Source of the DNA: Rummeliibacillus pycnus
GTDB lineage: Bacteria > Bacillota > Bacilli > Bacillales_A > Planococcaceae
Assembly: GCF_002884495.1 (NCBI RefSeq)
Contig: NZ_KZ614145.1
Span: 1,626,423 to 1,690,422, forward strand
Length of the DNA: 64,000 nucleotides
Reading direction: 5' to 3'
In this document: positions 51,241 through 59,949 of the stretch, in pieces
Numbering within the stretch: position 1 is the first letter of the stretch
Layout of the letters: the number at the start of each line of letters is the position of its first letter
The notes under the pieces: generated by a model
Told to the model about the DNA's origin: nothing
The model's database searches: none
The model's input: the letters and a program-made list of their open reading frames with translations, nothing else
Program-made: the position numbers and the translations under genes

Positions 51241-51441
51241 ATGCACCACGGAAAAGTAAAATGGTTCGATAACGAAAAAGGCTATGGTTTTATTGAGTAC
51301 AATAATGGTGATGACGTTTTTGTCCATTTCACTGGCATTCAAGAAGAAGGTTTTCGTACTTTGAACGAAGGACAAGATGTGAGTTTCGATATTATCGAAG
51401 GAAATCGCGGTCCCCAAGCGACAAATGTAATTAAAATATAA
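51241..51441 (+). CDS. cold-shock protein (CspA/CspB family)
   Basis: 66-residue single OB-fold nucleic-acid chaperone that melts mRNA structure. RNP1 KGYGFIEY and RNP2 VFVHF are both present, starting [17 protein letters not shown] and ending [18 protein letters not shown] precedes ATG 51241. The His-His after the start and Gly-Asn-Arg near the end are unlike the standard B. subtilis CspB/C/D. The long leader suggests post-transcriptional cold control. Confidence 0.95.
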   Translation: MHHGKVKWFDNEKGYGFIEYNNGDDVFVHFTGIQEEGFRTLNEGQDVSFDIIEGNRGPQATNVIKI

Positions 51442-51447
51442 ATAATA

Positions 51448-51482
51448 AAGCTACTCAGCCAAAAGACTGAATAGCTTTTTTC
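51448..51482. terminator. bidirectional terminator
   Basis: AAGCTACTCAG pairs with CTGAATAGCTT, then T6, between csp and the convergent CNNM gene. Confidence 0.8.
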
Positions 51483-52789
51483 TATGCCCCCACTTTTTTT
51501 GCTTCAATACGGACAATTTGATGCTTATTCACTTGATTTACGATAAATTGAAAACCTTCAGATTCAAAGAAATCTCCTTCTTTTGCATTATCTTGATGTG
51601 ACATGAACCACCCACCAATGGTATCAATATCTTCTTCATCAATTTGTACACCTAACATATCATTTACTTGATTAAGCAATACTTTACCATCAAAACTAAA
51701 GTGACCTTCCGCTACTTTTTGAATCTCTGGTAACTCATCACCATCAAACTCATCTCGTATTTCACCAACAATTTCTTCAATAATGTCTTCAATCGTTACT
51801 AATCCTGATGTACCACCATACTCATCTAGCAAAATGGCCATATGGATTCTTTCTTTTTGGAATTTCACAAGGAGATTATTAATTGGAACTGTTTCAATAA
51901 TTCGAATTACAGGTTGCATATAATCCTGTACAGTTTTTGTTTCACTTTTTTTATCTATTATAAGTGCTGAAAGAAGTTGTTTCATATTAACGATTCCAAT
52001 TACATGATCCTTATCACCATCTGTAACAGGATAACGTGTATATTGCTCAACATTCATCAGCTCGAAAACTTCACTTAAAGTTGTTTGCTTATCAAAACTT
52101 ACAATTTCAGTTCGAGGCACCATAATTTCCTTTGCAATCCGTTCATCAAATTCAAAAATTTGATTCACTAGTTTATATTCAGAAGGGTTAATTTCGCCAT
52201 TTTTATAACTATCTGATAAAATCATACGTAATTCTTCCTCACTATGAACTTCTTCACCTTCGGATTGCATTTTTAAGCCAAAAATACTCGTCAAAACTCT
52301 TGCAGATCCATTTAATAATTTGATGACTGGATACATGATGTTATGAAAAAGTATTAAAGTCCCTGAAAAGTTCAAGGTAATTTTCTCTGCTTGCTGAATC
52401 GCAAATGTTTTCGGTGCTAATTCACCTACTACAACATGTAAAAATGTTACAACTGAAAATGCAACAATAAAGGATAGTAATGTTGCTGTACTTCCTTCAA
52501 TACCAATAGCTTCAAAAAGCGGATGTAATAGTTTATCTGCTGTAGGCTCACCAATCCACCCTAAACCTAGTGCTGTAATGGTAATACCTAGTTGACATGC
52601 TGATAAATACTCATCTAAATTTGTTAATACTTTTTTCGCTTTTTTTGCTTTTCTGTTGCCTTCTGTAAGTAACTGATTAATTCGCGTTGGCCTTACTTTT
52701 ACAATTGCGAACTCAGTTGCGACAAAAAATCCAGTCATCGCAATTAAAATAACAAACAGAATTAAATTACTGGCTATTTCATTGTCCAA
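51482..52789 (-). CDS. CNNM/CorC-type membrane protein (hemolysin family)
   Basis: 435 residues in three parts: a DUF21/CNNM membrane domain of three to four segments (residues 1-190, with TGFFVATEFAIVKVRPTRI and HVVVGELAPKTFAIQ), a CBS pair (residues ~215-335, MVPRTEIVSFDKQTTLSEVF, RYPVTDGDKDHVIGIVNMKQ, MAILLDEYGGTSGLVTIEDI), and a C-terminal CorC_HlyC domain (IDEEDIDTIGGWFM). Homologues such as B. subtilis YhdP/YugS and MpfA handle magnesium efflux. TTG start at 52789 has only a weak AGAGAG; a strong AGGAGGTGAA lies 46 bases further upstream with no usable start. Confidence 0.88.
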   Translation of the reverse strand: MDNEIASNLILFVILIAMTGFFVATEFAIVKVRPTRINQLLTEGNRKAKKAKKVLTNLDEYLSACQLGITITALGLGWIGEPTADKLLHPLFEAIGIEGSTATLLSFIVAFSVVTFLHVVVGELAPKTFAIQQAEKITLNFSGTLILFHNIMYPVIKLLNGSARVLTSIFGLKMQSEGEEVHSEEELRMILSDSYKNGEINPSEYKLVNQIFEFDERIAKEIMVPRTEIVSFDKQTTLSEVFELMNVEQYTRYPVTDGDKDHVIGIVNMKQLLSALIIDKKSETKTVQDYMQPVIRIIETVPINNLLVKFQKERIHMAILLDEYGGTSGLVTIEDIIEEIVGEIRDEFDGDELPEIQKVAEGHFSFDGKVLLNQVNDMLGVQIDEEDIDTIGGWFMSHQDNAKEGDFFESEGFQFIVNQVNKHQIVRIEAKKVGA

Positions 52790-53077
52790 ATATGGTCTCT
52801 CTACGTTAAACGCTTCTATTCAACGCAGAGAATTCACCTCCTGTTTTTTCTTACTATTCTAAATTTAATGGAAATCATATGAAAAAAGCAAATTAAATCT
52901 GTTAATACTATATTATTTTTTTCTAAAAATTATAAAAAAATTCACCTTTTCTAATAAGAAATATTATGCAAGATTTGGAATTAGCTATGGTTATTAGCCG
53001 CATAAGTCTTTGCTAATTTTTTTGTATCTCCTCATTCACAGAAAACTTCTACCATTCATGAGCTCTTACGTAAAAAA
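52790..53077. other. intergenic, no gene seen
   Basis: AT-rich region upstream of the CNNM gene. The unused strong ribosome binding site at about 52834-52841 could serve a five-codon leader TTG...TAA, but the spacing is poor. Confidence 0.4.
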
Positions 53078-53119
53078 GACTATAGGCAAACTCAATAAAT
53101 TTCGAGTTTGTCTATAGTC
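53078..53119 (-). terminator. terminator of the aspartokinase gene, hairpin repeat copy 1
   Basis: GACTATAGGCAAACTC pairs with GAGTTTGTCTATAGTC (one G-T pair), followed by TTTTTT on the minus strand. It belongs to a small family of similar hairpins (60823, 23961). Confidence 0.85.
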
Positions 53120-53153
53120 TGAATTCGTTTGAAAAAAAGAGATTTTTAAACAA

Positions 53154-54521
53154 TCAACGTACAGCTGTAACAGCAAAAAACTCATTATATAATGCTAGCA
53201 AAATATCGTTTTCAAATTTTTCTTGGACACCAAATGATAAACTTACTTCAGAAGATCCTTGGTTGATCATTTCAATATTTGCACCTGTTTTTGAAATTGC
53301 AGAAGCAGCACGTGCAGCTAAACCTGTACTATTATTCATTCCTTCTCCCACAACAACAATCATCGAAAAACCGTGACGAAAATAGACATCATCTGCATTT
53401 AACTCATTCAATACACGGTTCACTATGCGTCCTTCTTTTTCAGGGGATAGTTGTCTACTACGAATAATAATCGAAATATCATCTACTCCAGATGGTGTAT
53501 GATCATACGAAATTCGTTCTTCTTCAAGAATTTGAAGTAATTTGCGACCAAATCCAATTTCTCTATTCATCAAGTATTTACTTACATACAGAATGGAGAA
53601 ACCAGAATCTGCTGAAATCCCTGTAACCGGTCGATTATTTTCCTTACGTTTAGAGACAATTCTTGTCCCCTCAACTAGAGGGTTATTGGTATTTTTAATG
53701 TTAACTGGAATACCTAGTTTTACAACTGGCATTAACGCTTCATCATGAAATACAGTAAAACCCGCATAAGAAAGTTCTCTCATTTCTCTGTATGTAATTT
53801 CATGAATTTCTGCAGGGTTATTGACCACTTTTGGATTTGCACTAAATACACAATCTACATCTGTAAAGTTTTCATACAGGCTCGCTCTAACTGAAGCTGC
53901 CATAATTGAACCTGTTATATCAGAACCACCTCGATCAAAAGTACGCAAAACGCCAGATTTTGTAAAACCAAAGAATCCAGGGAAAACGATTACTTCAGCA
54001 GTATCTTTTAATGTATTCAAGTTTACATAAGCTTCTGGCTGTGCTTGTGCCCGTTCAGGTCCTTCATTTACAATGAGCCCAGCCTCTTTTGGACTAACAT
54101 ATTTAGCTTTTATCCCTACACTATTAAAGTATTGTGCAATCATTTTAGCATTATTATCTTCACCACTTGCTTTTAGTGTATCCAGTAAATATTCATCACT
54201 AACTTTAGAAGCCTCTTCTATACGTGCATGTAAATCTGTTAAAATTGCTTCAGTAATTGAGGGATTAAGTCCTAAACCTTCTGCATTTTCTTTATAACGC
54301 GCAACAACATTTAGCAATTTGTCTTCGTACTTACTTCCTGCAATAACCGCTTCTGCTAATTCGATTAATAAATCTGTAACTTTAATATCTTCACTATATC
54401 GTTTACCTGGTGCAGATACTACTACAATTTTTCGAGTAACATCAGCTTTTACAATTGCAGCAACTTTTTGAATTTGTTCTGCACTTGCAACTGAAGTTCC
54501 ACCAAATTTACATACTTTCAT
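53154..54521 (-). CDS. thrD: aspartokinase (class III, ThrD/YclM type)
   Basis: Phosphorylates aspartate at the start of the lysine, threonine, methionine and diaminopimelate pathway. 455 residues, single chain, like B. subtilis YclM/ThrD (454). KFGGTSVASAEQI binds the substrate; VVVSAPGKR, FPGFFGFTKSGVLRTFDRGGSD and DVDCVFSANPKVV complete the kinase domain; two C-terminal ACT domains follow (ISADSGFSILYVSKYLMN; IVVVGEGMNNSTGLAARAASAI). No lysine riboswitch is visible upstream. The type is usually inhibited by threonine and lysine together. Confidence 0.94.
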   Translation of the reverse strand: MKVCKFGGTSVASAEQIQKVAAIVKADVTRKIVVVSAPGKRYSEDIKVTDLLIELAEAVIAGSKYEDKLLNVVARYKENAEGLGLNPSITEAILTDLHARIEEASKVSDEYLLDTLKASGEDNNAKMIAQYFNSVGIKAKYVSPKEAGLIVNEGPERAQAQPEAYVNLNTLKDTAEVIVFPGFFGFTKSGVLRTFDRGGSDITGSIMAASVRASLYENFTDVDCVFSANPKVVNNPAEIHEITYREMRELSYAGFTVFHDEALMPVVKLGIPVNIKNTNNPLVEGTRIVSKRKENNRPVTGISADSGFSILYVSKYLMNREIGFGRKLLQILEEERISYDHTPSGVDDISIIIRSRQLSPEKEGRIVNRVLNELNADDVYFRHGFSMIVVVGEGMNNSTGLAARAASAISKTGANIEMINQGSSEVSLSFGVQEKFENDILLALYNEFFAVTAVR

Positions 54522-54718
54522 CTCATCAAATCCTTACGTTATTATTCTTCTGTACCTCTAAGGAAAACAATTGTTTTTTCACAGTGTACAAATTATATGT
54601 TAAATAGTCAATACATTTAGAAAAATTTACTACATAAATTTCAATAATTATTTCTTTTTTAAATATCCAGGATACAATTATATTCGTTTCTTAGAAATTT
54701 CTCTACCTTATTTAATAA

Positions 54719-54748
54719 AACACCATAAGGAAACCTTATGGTGTTTTT
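54719..54748. terminator. terminator
   Basis: 12-bp perfect stem AACACCATAAGG with CCTTATGGTGTT and T6, between ypeQ and the aspartokinase gene. Confidence 0.85.
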
Positions 54749-54773
54749 TACAATAAATTTATGTTTTAGTTAA

Positions 54774-54968
54774 TTATGATTTTGTATAAACTTTTAATAA
54801 TTCTTGACCTAAAAACTGTAACTGCTCACCAACTGTGCAAGATTCAATACAGAATTTATGTGCACCGGCTTTACCCCGTTCTTTTCGCATTTGTTTTTTG
54901 GCTAAACAATCTTCGCAATAGCCTTGTAACAGTTCATCGATTTCTTTTACGATGGTGATCTGTTCCAT
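54774..54968 (-). CDS. ypeQ: zinc-finger protein YpeQ-like
   Basis: 64 residues with GYCEDCLAKKQMRKERGKAGAHKFCIESCTVG, four cysteines (CxxC ... CxxxC) for a structural zinc. Matches the small zinc-finger protein encoded next to ypeP in Bacillus; function unknown. It is divergent from ypeP, with 89 bases between the starts. Confidence 0.75.
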   Translation of the reverse strand: MEQITIVKEIDELLQGYCEDCLAKKQMRKERGKAGAHKFCIESCTVGEQLQFLGQELLKVYTKS

Positions 54969-55057
54969 ATTATTGAATCACCTCATTTGCAGTATTTGTC
55001 TATTCTACTACCGTTATGTGTTAAGATGCAAGTATAGAACTTGGAAGTGGTGATGAG

Positions 55058-55450
55058 ATGTTAGAAGTATATATCGATGCAGCAAGTGCAGGTAATCCTG
55101 GTCCTAGTGCAATTGGTATTTTCATAAAAGGAGAAGGACATCAACTGAAATTTAGTGAACCTATTGGTATTACGAATAATCATGCAGCAGAGTTCGTAGC
55201 ACTTATTCGCGGATTACAAGAAGCAGCAAAATTATCCACTGATATAATTTCAGTACGCTCTGATTCTAAAATTGTAGTCACATCTATTGAAAAAGAATTT
55301 GTAAAGAGTGAAGAGTACAAACCTTATTTAGATACTGCACTGAAACTAATAAAACAATTTAATTTATTTTTTATCAAATGGATTCCAGATTCACAAAACA
55401 AAGCTGCAGATGCACTTGCTCGACAAGGAATACAAAAAGGAAAGAAGTAA
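55058..55450 (+). CDS. ypeP: RNase HI-like protein YpeP
   Basis: 130-residue RNase H fold. YIDAASAGNPGPSAIG gives the first catalytic Asp, NHAAEFVALIRGL the Glu, SVRSDSKIVV the second Asp and QNKAADALARQG the last Asp: all four metal ligands are present, so activity on RNA/DNA hybrids is plausible. Some Bacillus paralogues lack activity. GGAAGTGGTGATGAG precedes the ATG; a strong terminator (55473-55513) follows. Confidence 0.88.
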   Translation: MLEVYIDAASAGNPGPSAIGIFIKGEGHQLKFSEPIGITNNHAAEFVALIRGLQEAAKLSTDIISVRSDSKIVVTSIEKEFVKSEEYKPYLDTALKLIKQFNLFFIKWIPDSQNKAADALARQGIQKGKK

Positions 55451-55472
55451 AGTAACTATATTATATAGAAGT

Positions 55473-55513
55473 AATAAGGATTGAACTTAACCATTCAAAG
55501 TTCAATCCTTATT
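55473..55513. terminator. bidirectional terminator
   Basis: 16-bp perfect stem AATAAGGATTGAACTT with its complement between ypeP and the converging MFS gene. Confidence 0.85.
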
Positions 55514-55522
55514 ATTACCTCT

Positions 55523-56701
55523 TTAAATGGTTTGATGCTGTGGCTTATGAATTGTTTTTATAAAATAAACCAAACATGTTATAAAGATTACTACTGCCGC
55601 AACAACATATACTGCATCATAATGATAATGCATTGCTACAATCCCTAATAGCCAAGATCCAAGTGCAATCCCTACATCGAATAAAGTGAAGAAAGTAGCC
55701 GTCGCATAACCACTTCGACTATGTTCTGCTGCTTGAACACAGAGTGATTGGAAACTTGGTACTAATGCACCGTACCCCAAACCAACCAAAATACCAGCTA
55801 CTAAAAACAAGAAAGGTCCATTCACTGAAGCTAATGTCAATAATCCAAGCACGAAGAATACAAACCCGGGGATTATAACATATTTTGGACCTTTCGTATC
55901 GTATAGTTTACCTGTGAACGGGCGTGTGATAAGCATTGCTGCTGCATACACTAGATAAAATACACTGGCTACTCCCATCAAATGTTGTTCTTTCGCATAA
56001 ACAGATAAGAAGGATAAAACACTCGAATAAGAAATAGCAATAAAACAAGCAAAAAATGCATATGGTAAAGCCTTCTTCTCAAATAGATCAGAAAGTGTAA
56101 ACGATAATTTAGCTGGTTTTGGTGGAACTGGCAGATCGTCTAATTTAATAGTCATTGCACATAAACCACCTAAAATAACAACAATACTCATGATGATAAA
56201 TAACATTTCAAAATTTAAATATTGAATGACAAGTAATCCAACAAAAGGACCTAATACAACAGCCAAATTAAGGGACATTGTAAAATAGCCTAATCCTGCA
56301 CCTTTTCTTGATCTTGGTACAATGTCTGCTGCAATAGAGTTATTAGCAGTTGTTAGGATACTAAAAGAAATACCTTGAATAAAACGTAAAATGAGTAGTA
56401 ATAAAAATGGTTTTATAAAAATATATAAAAGTGTTGTAAATAGATAGAGGATCAAACTCATAATTAGCATTTTTCTTTTTCCGACTATATCAAGGACTTT
56501 TCCTGTAAATGGTCGAGTAAGAATAGCTGAAAGTAAGAAGATTGAAAGGAGTAATCCCGCATCGCCTTCTGAACGATGAAGCTCTCCTGTCGCATATAGT
56601 GGGAGAACTGAAACTAATCCATAAAACACAAAAAACACACTCATATTAGTGCAAAATAAGCTGATAAATCTCTTTGTCCATATTCTATTTTGGTCTTTCA
56701 A
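55523..56701 (-). CDS. MFS transporter, second MarR-linked exporter
   Basis: 392 residues, twelve segments, paralogous to the transporter at 9733 (shared RPFTGKVLDIVGKRKMLI, RFIQGISFSILTTANNSIAADIVPRSRKGAGLGYF and ITRPFTGKLYD). TTG start at 56701, seven bases after the marR stop, behind GGGATGATG. It is the second gene of a marR-MFS operon controlled by the palindrome at 57122. The substrate is unknown. Confidence 0.87.
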   Translation of the reverse strand: MKDQNRIWTKRFISLFCTNMSVFFVFYGLVSVLPLYATGELHRSEGDAGLLLSIFLLSAILTRPFTGKVLDIVGKRKMLIMSLILYLFTTLLYIFIKPFLLLLILRFIQGISFSILTTANNSIAADIVPRSRKGAGLGYFTMSLNLAVVLGPFVGLLVIQYLNFEMLFIIMSIVVILGGLCAMTIKLDDLPVPPKPAKLSFTLSDLFEKKALPYAFFACFIAISYSSVLSFLSVYAKEQHLMGVASVFYLVYAAAMLITRPFTGKLYDTKGPKYVIIPGFVFFVLGLLTLASVNGPFLFLVAGILVGLGYGALVPSFQSLCVQAAEHSRSGYATATFFTLFDVGIALGSWLLGIVAMHYHYDAVYVVAAVVIFITCLVYFIKTIHKPQHQTI

Positions 56702-56708
56702 AAAATCA

Positions 56709-57107
56709 TCATCCCTTCAATTTTCGTAAGAGAGACAAAAACATCTTTTGTTCTTCAATCGTTAATCCCTTTGCAATTGAATTTTCAAATTGTATGACAG
56801 ACGCTTCAATTGCAGGATATTTTTTTAATCCTTCTTCTGACAATGTTACAATCTTCGAACGACGATCTTCTCCATCTTTTCGTACTAACCATCCAAGTTG
56901 TTCTAATCTTGTAACTGTTCTTGTTACAGTTGGTGCTTCAACATTTAGATACTTCCATATTTCTGTTAAAGTCATCGCTTTATGCTGATGAACTGTAAAC
57001 AATATAGTCCATTGGCTATTATATAGACCAAAGTCTTTTAAAACAGCATTTAAATCGTTAGTGAATTGTCGTGTCGTTTGAAAAATTTCGTGAAAAATAA
57101 TGTTCAT
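56709..57107 (-). CDS. MarR family regulator of the exporter operon
   Basis: 132 residues, winged helix: YNSQWTILFTVHQHKAMTLTEIWKYLNVEAPTVTRTVTRLEQLGWL and wing GEDRRSKIVTLSEEG. GGAGGACATT precedes ATG 57107. A 20-bp perfect palindrome lies just upstream, so autorepression of the operon is likely. Paralogue of the regulator at 11094, with opposite gene order relative to the exporter. Confidence 0.92.
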   Translation of the reverse strand: MNIIFHEIFQTTRQFTNDLNAVLKDFGLYNSQWTILFTVHQHKAMTLTEIWKYLNVEAPTVTRTVTRLEQLGWLVRKDGEDRRSKIVTLSEEGLKKYPAIEASVIQFENSIAKGLTIEEQKMFLSLLRKLKG

Positions 57108-57121
57108 AATGTCCTCCGTTA

Positions 57122-57141
57122 TTATTTACCTAGGTAAATAA
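57122..57141. promoter_or_regulatory. MarR operator
   Basis: TTATTTACCTAGGTAAATAA, a 20-bp perfect palindrome 15 bases before the marR start. Confidence 0.8.
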
Positions 57142-57235
57142 CTTTAATTAGTTTATTCCTAAGTTTAATATTTGTAAATAGGTTTTGTTATCATCTAATA
57201 ATGTAATCGCTAACATTGTATTAATACAGTAAAAA

Positions 57236-57269
57236 AGACTTAATAACCTTTTACAGGGCTATTAAGTCT
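57236..57269 (-). terminator. terminator of coaW
   Basis: AGACTTAATA pairs with TATTAAGTCT around a long loop, six As to the left, just after the coaW stop. Confidence 0.7.
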
Positions 57270-57274
57270 AAATA

Positions 57275-58105
57275 TTATTCCATTATATTCATCAAAGCTC
57301 CAATAGCTCCACTGAAACCATGATCTTGTAAAAAAATAGGCGTTTTCTTTTTTAAAATAGTATAATCAGCAATTATTTCTTGTAATTTATCATTTTGATC
57401 TAGTGTTGTACCAATATAGATAATTTGCTCAACATCCATTTGTTCTGCTAATTGAATACTTAGTGTCGTAATTACTTCACCTACTAAACCTTGTATTGTC
57501 GCCAAAATATCTGCTGATTCGTATTTTACAGATTCTTTTATACCTACTTTGCCGAAATTACTAGCTGTTAAGGTAGGTTTTAGCTCTACTGGTGTTTCTA
57601 TACCTTGAAAAATTTCCTCTACTAACAAATCAATATCTGTACGGTTGCCATTTTTAGCAAGTTGAAGTATTTCACGGTAATTTTTTATACCTGTTGTTAA
57701 AGCGGACAGTCCAATTAGAGTCCCTCCACCTACACCAGTTCCTCCAACTCTCATATGTTCCACCTCGTCCATATAATGGATGGACGTGCCTGTTCCGACG
57801 TTTGTGATGATACATTTCTTAAAGTGATGATCTTCTTTCGCTAATTGATAGCGAACCCCTTTTAAAGTTGCTTCAAATTCTACAATATATTGAATTGATT
57901 TATCTGCATCTAGCATTGCCTTTATTTGTCCTGTACGGCCACCTGTTAAACCAATTTCTTGAATAGTTTCTTGCTGATGAATCCACTCTAAAACAGCAGG
58001 TAAATTATTTGATGGGAAATGCTTAAGCCGTAACTCATGCTGATCATTTAAATATGCTAATTTTGTTAGTGTTCCCCCTGCATCTATTCCTATTGCCTTT
58101 GTCAT
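57275..58105 (-). CDS. coaW: type II pantothenate kinase
   Basis: Phosphorylates pantothenate, the first step of coenzyme A synthesis; the staphylococcal-type enzyme insensitive to CoA. 276 residues of the ASKHA fold: AIGIDAGGTLTKLAY (phosphate 1), EFEATLKGVRY (catalytic Glu), TNVGTGTSIHYMD, and RVGGTGVGGGTLIGL; the C-terminus has IYIGTTLDQND. AAAGGAGA precedes the ATG. No other CoA gene is near. Confidence 0.93.
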   Translation of the reverse strand: MTKAIGIDAGGTLTKLAYLNDQHELRLKHFPSNNLPAVLEWIHQQETIQEIGLTGGRTGQIKAMLDADKSIQYIVEFEATLKGVRYQLAKEDHHFKKCIITNVGTGTSIHYMDEVEHMRVGGTGVGGGTLIGLSALTTGIKNYREILQLAKNGNRTDIDLLVEEIFQGIETPVELKPTLTASNFGKVGIKESVKYESADILATIQGLVGEVITTLSIQLAEQMDVEQIIYIGTTLDQNDKLQEIIADYTILKKKTPIFLQDHGFSGAIGALMNIME

Positions 58106-58570
58106 ACAAATCTCCTTTTTAATCGCCCTTTAACACTTTACTTCGTAATTTTGGAATGTGCAATTTCATTTTAGAAAACCATACTTTCTTAAATTTAGTA
58201 GAACCATTCGACTAATTACTACTTATCGAACCTAACCAAGATTGATTTGCATTTAAATTCCTTTTAAAATTACATAGCAAAAAGCGGAAAATTATGATCC
58301 CTTTGCAATCCATATATATTTATTCATTAAAACTACTATAATTTTTTCATATTATAGCATAATGGATATACTTTGAAAATGCTTTCAAAGATATCGAATT
58401 ATTTAATAAGTAAAATAACTGTGTGTTTAAGAGATGGATATCATATGTCTTTATTTAAAAGGTATATCCATTATTCAGAGAAGAACGTATTGTAATAATA
58501 ACATGTACATTCTTCAGCTATTCAAGGAGAAGGGGAAAGCCCCTTAGCTAATTATTTCTTATTCAAAAAA
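58106..58570. other. intergenic, no gene seen
   Basis: AT-rich, 465 bases. A short AAGGGG-aaa-GCCCCTT hairpin at about 58530-58547 is the only structure apart from the next terminator. Confidence 0.45.
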
Positions 58571-58605
58571 AGAGTTTCATTCTTGTAGGCAAAGAATGAA
58601 ACTCT
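58571..58605. terminator. terminator of the SDR-marR operon
   Basis: 14-bp perfect stem AGAGTTTCATTCTT with its complement, right after the marR stop. Confidence 0.9.
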
Positions 58606-58609
58606 CTTT

Positions 58610-59029
58610 TTATTGAGTATTTAATTTAGTATAAATAATAAGAAGTTGTGCTATTTCATCATCTGTTAAAACTTTAAAATATTCTTTCTTCATTTCTTGA
58701 CCGAGTATTGTTGCTTGTTCCAATACGTCTAGTCCGGATTGTGTGATTGCTAAGTAAGAAATACGACGATCTTCAGAGTCTGCTTTTCGAACACAAAAAT
58801 GATTGTCAATTAATTTGTCGGATAAATGCGTTAAAGACGCAGGTGCAAATTCTAGATACTTGGCAATATCTGAAGGTCTGCTTGGGCCATTTTCTTTTAA
58901 ATAACTTAAGACTAAAATATGAGATATACCTATGTTTACTTGAAAAAGTTTCTTCCAACGCAAAATCATTTTCGCATTTACTTTATCCATCTCATGTAGT
59001 AAATCAAACAGGGTAGGATTCTCGCTCAT
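58610..59029 (-). CDS. MarR family regulator
   Basis: 139 residues from ATG 59029 behind AAGGGGGGAG. Winged helix with SRPSDIAKYLEFAPASLTHLSDKLIDNHF and wing motif SEDRRISYLAITQSG. It follows the SDR gene by 22 bases on the same strand and probably controls that operon. Not closely similar to the two MFS-linked MarR proteins. Confidence 0.9.
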   Translation of the reverse strand: MSENPTLFDLLHEMDKVNAKMILRWKKLFQVNIGISHILVLSYLKENGPSRPSDIAKYLEFAPASLTHLSDKLIDNHFCVRKADSEDRRISYLAITQSGLDVLEQATILGQEMKKEYFKVLTDDEIAQLLIIYTKLNTQ

Positions 59030-59051
59030 GTTCTCCCCCCTTTTCTTTTTA

Positions 59052-59786
59052 TTATTGTGCTGAATAGCCACCGTCAATAACTAATTCTGCACCAGTGATA
59101 TATGAAGCTTCATCAGATGCTAAGAATAATGATGCATTCGCTACTTCTTCCGGTTTACCTAGGCGTCCCATTGGAGTTGCACGGATTAACATATCCATAG
59201 CTTCTTTAAATTGACCGATATTTGCTGTCATAGGAGTCTCAATAACCCCTGGGTACACAGAATTAACTCGAATATTAAATTTACCTAGTTCAGCAGCTGC
59301 AGCGCGCGAAATTGCTCGCAAAGAACCTTTAGAAGCTGTGTAAGAGTTTGTTCCTGACCCGATTAGTGCGGTATATGAACAGGTATTAACGATAGATCCT
59401 TTACCGGCTTCTTTCATATATGGTTTAACATGTTTGATTCCTAAGAAAGGTCCAAAAGAATTAATTTTGTGTATTAATGCCCAATCATCTGCAGTGATCT
59501 CATCAGGTGATTTCTGTGATGAAATACCTGCATTGTTAATTAAGATATCAATACGTCCATGTTTTTCCACGATAGCTTTTGTTAGTTCTGCCCAATTTTC
59601 GTCGGAAGTAACATCAAGTTTCATACCTTCAACACTATCTAATTCAGAAATTTTAGCTAAATTTTCTTCATTGATATCAGCTGCAATTACTGTTGCGCCC
59701 TCTTTTGCGAATAGTTCTACCATTTTAGCACCCATTCCTGATGCTCCACCAGTTACAATTGCAATTTTATTTTCTAAACGTCCCAT
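59052..59786 (-). CDS. short-chain dehydrogenase/reductase
   Basis: 244-residue classical SDR. TGGASGMGAKMV binds NAD(P); LINNAGISS and the catalytic set S (CSYTALIG), Y and K (SYTASKGSL) are present; the end SYITGAELVIDGGYSAQ is typical. ADINEEN after strand 2 suggests NAD preference. ATG 59786 follows AAAGGAGA; a longer frame to 59822 is unlikely. Promoter candidate TTGCTT-N17-TATTAT on the minus strand (about 59828-59856). Substrate unknown; the downstream MarR gene suggests a response to an electrophile or aromatic. Confidence 0.9.
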   Translation of the reverse strand: MGRLENKIAIVTGGASGMGAKMVELFAKEGATVIAADINEENLAKISELDSVEGMKLDVTSDENWAELTKAIVEKHGRIDILINNAGISSQKSPDEITADDWALIHKINSFGPFLGIKHVKPYMKEAGKGSIVNTCSYTALIGSGTNSYTASKGSLRAISRAAAAELGKFNIRVNSVYPGVIETPMTANIGQFKEAMDMLIRATPMGRLGKPEEVANASLFLASDEASYITGAELVIDGGYSAQ

Positions 59787-59949
59787 TTGTAAAATCTCCT
59801 TTACTATTAAAAATTTAGACACCTAAATAATAGCATGTGAAATTGTTTCAAGCAAACCATTTAAGTTTAAATATATATTTAATTTTCTATTTTGACGAAA
59901 TTGAAGTAGGATATAATTGATGCTTTATACTGATCGGAGGAAGTCCAAA

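Noticed and set aside
54522-54718. Lysine riboswitch upstream of the aspartokinase gene
   Set aside because: None of the conserved L-box segments is visible in the 200 bases before the gene.
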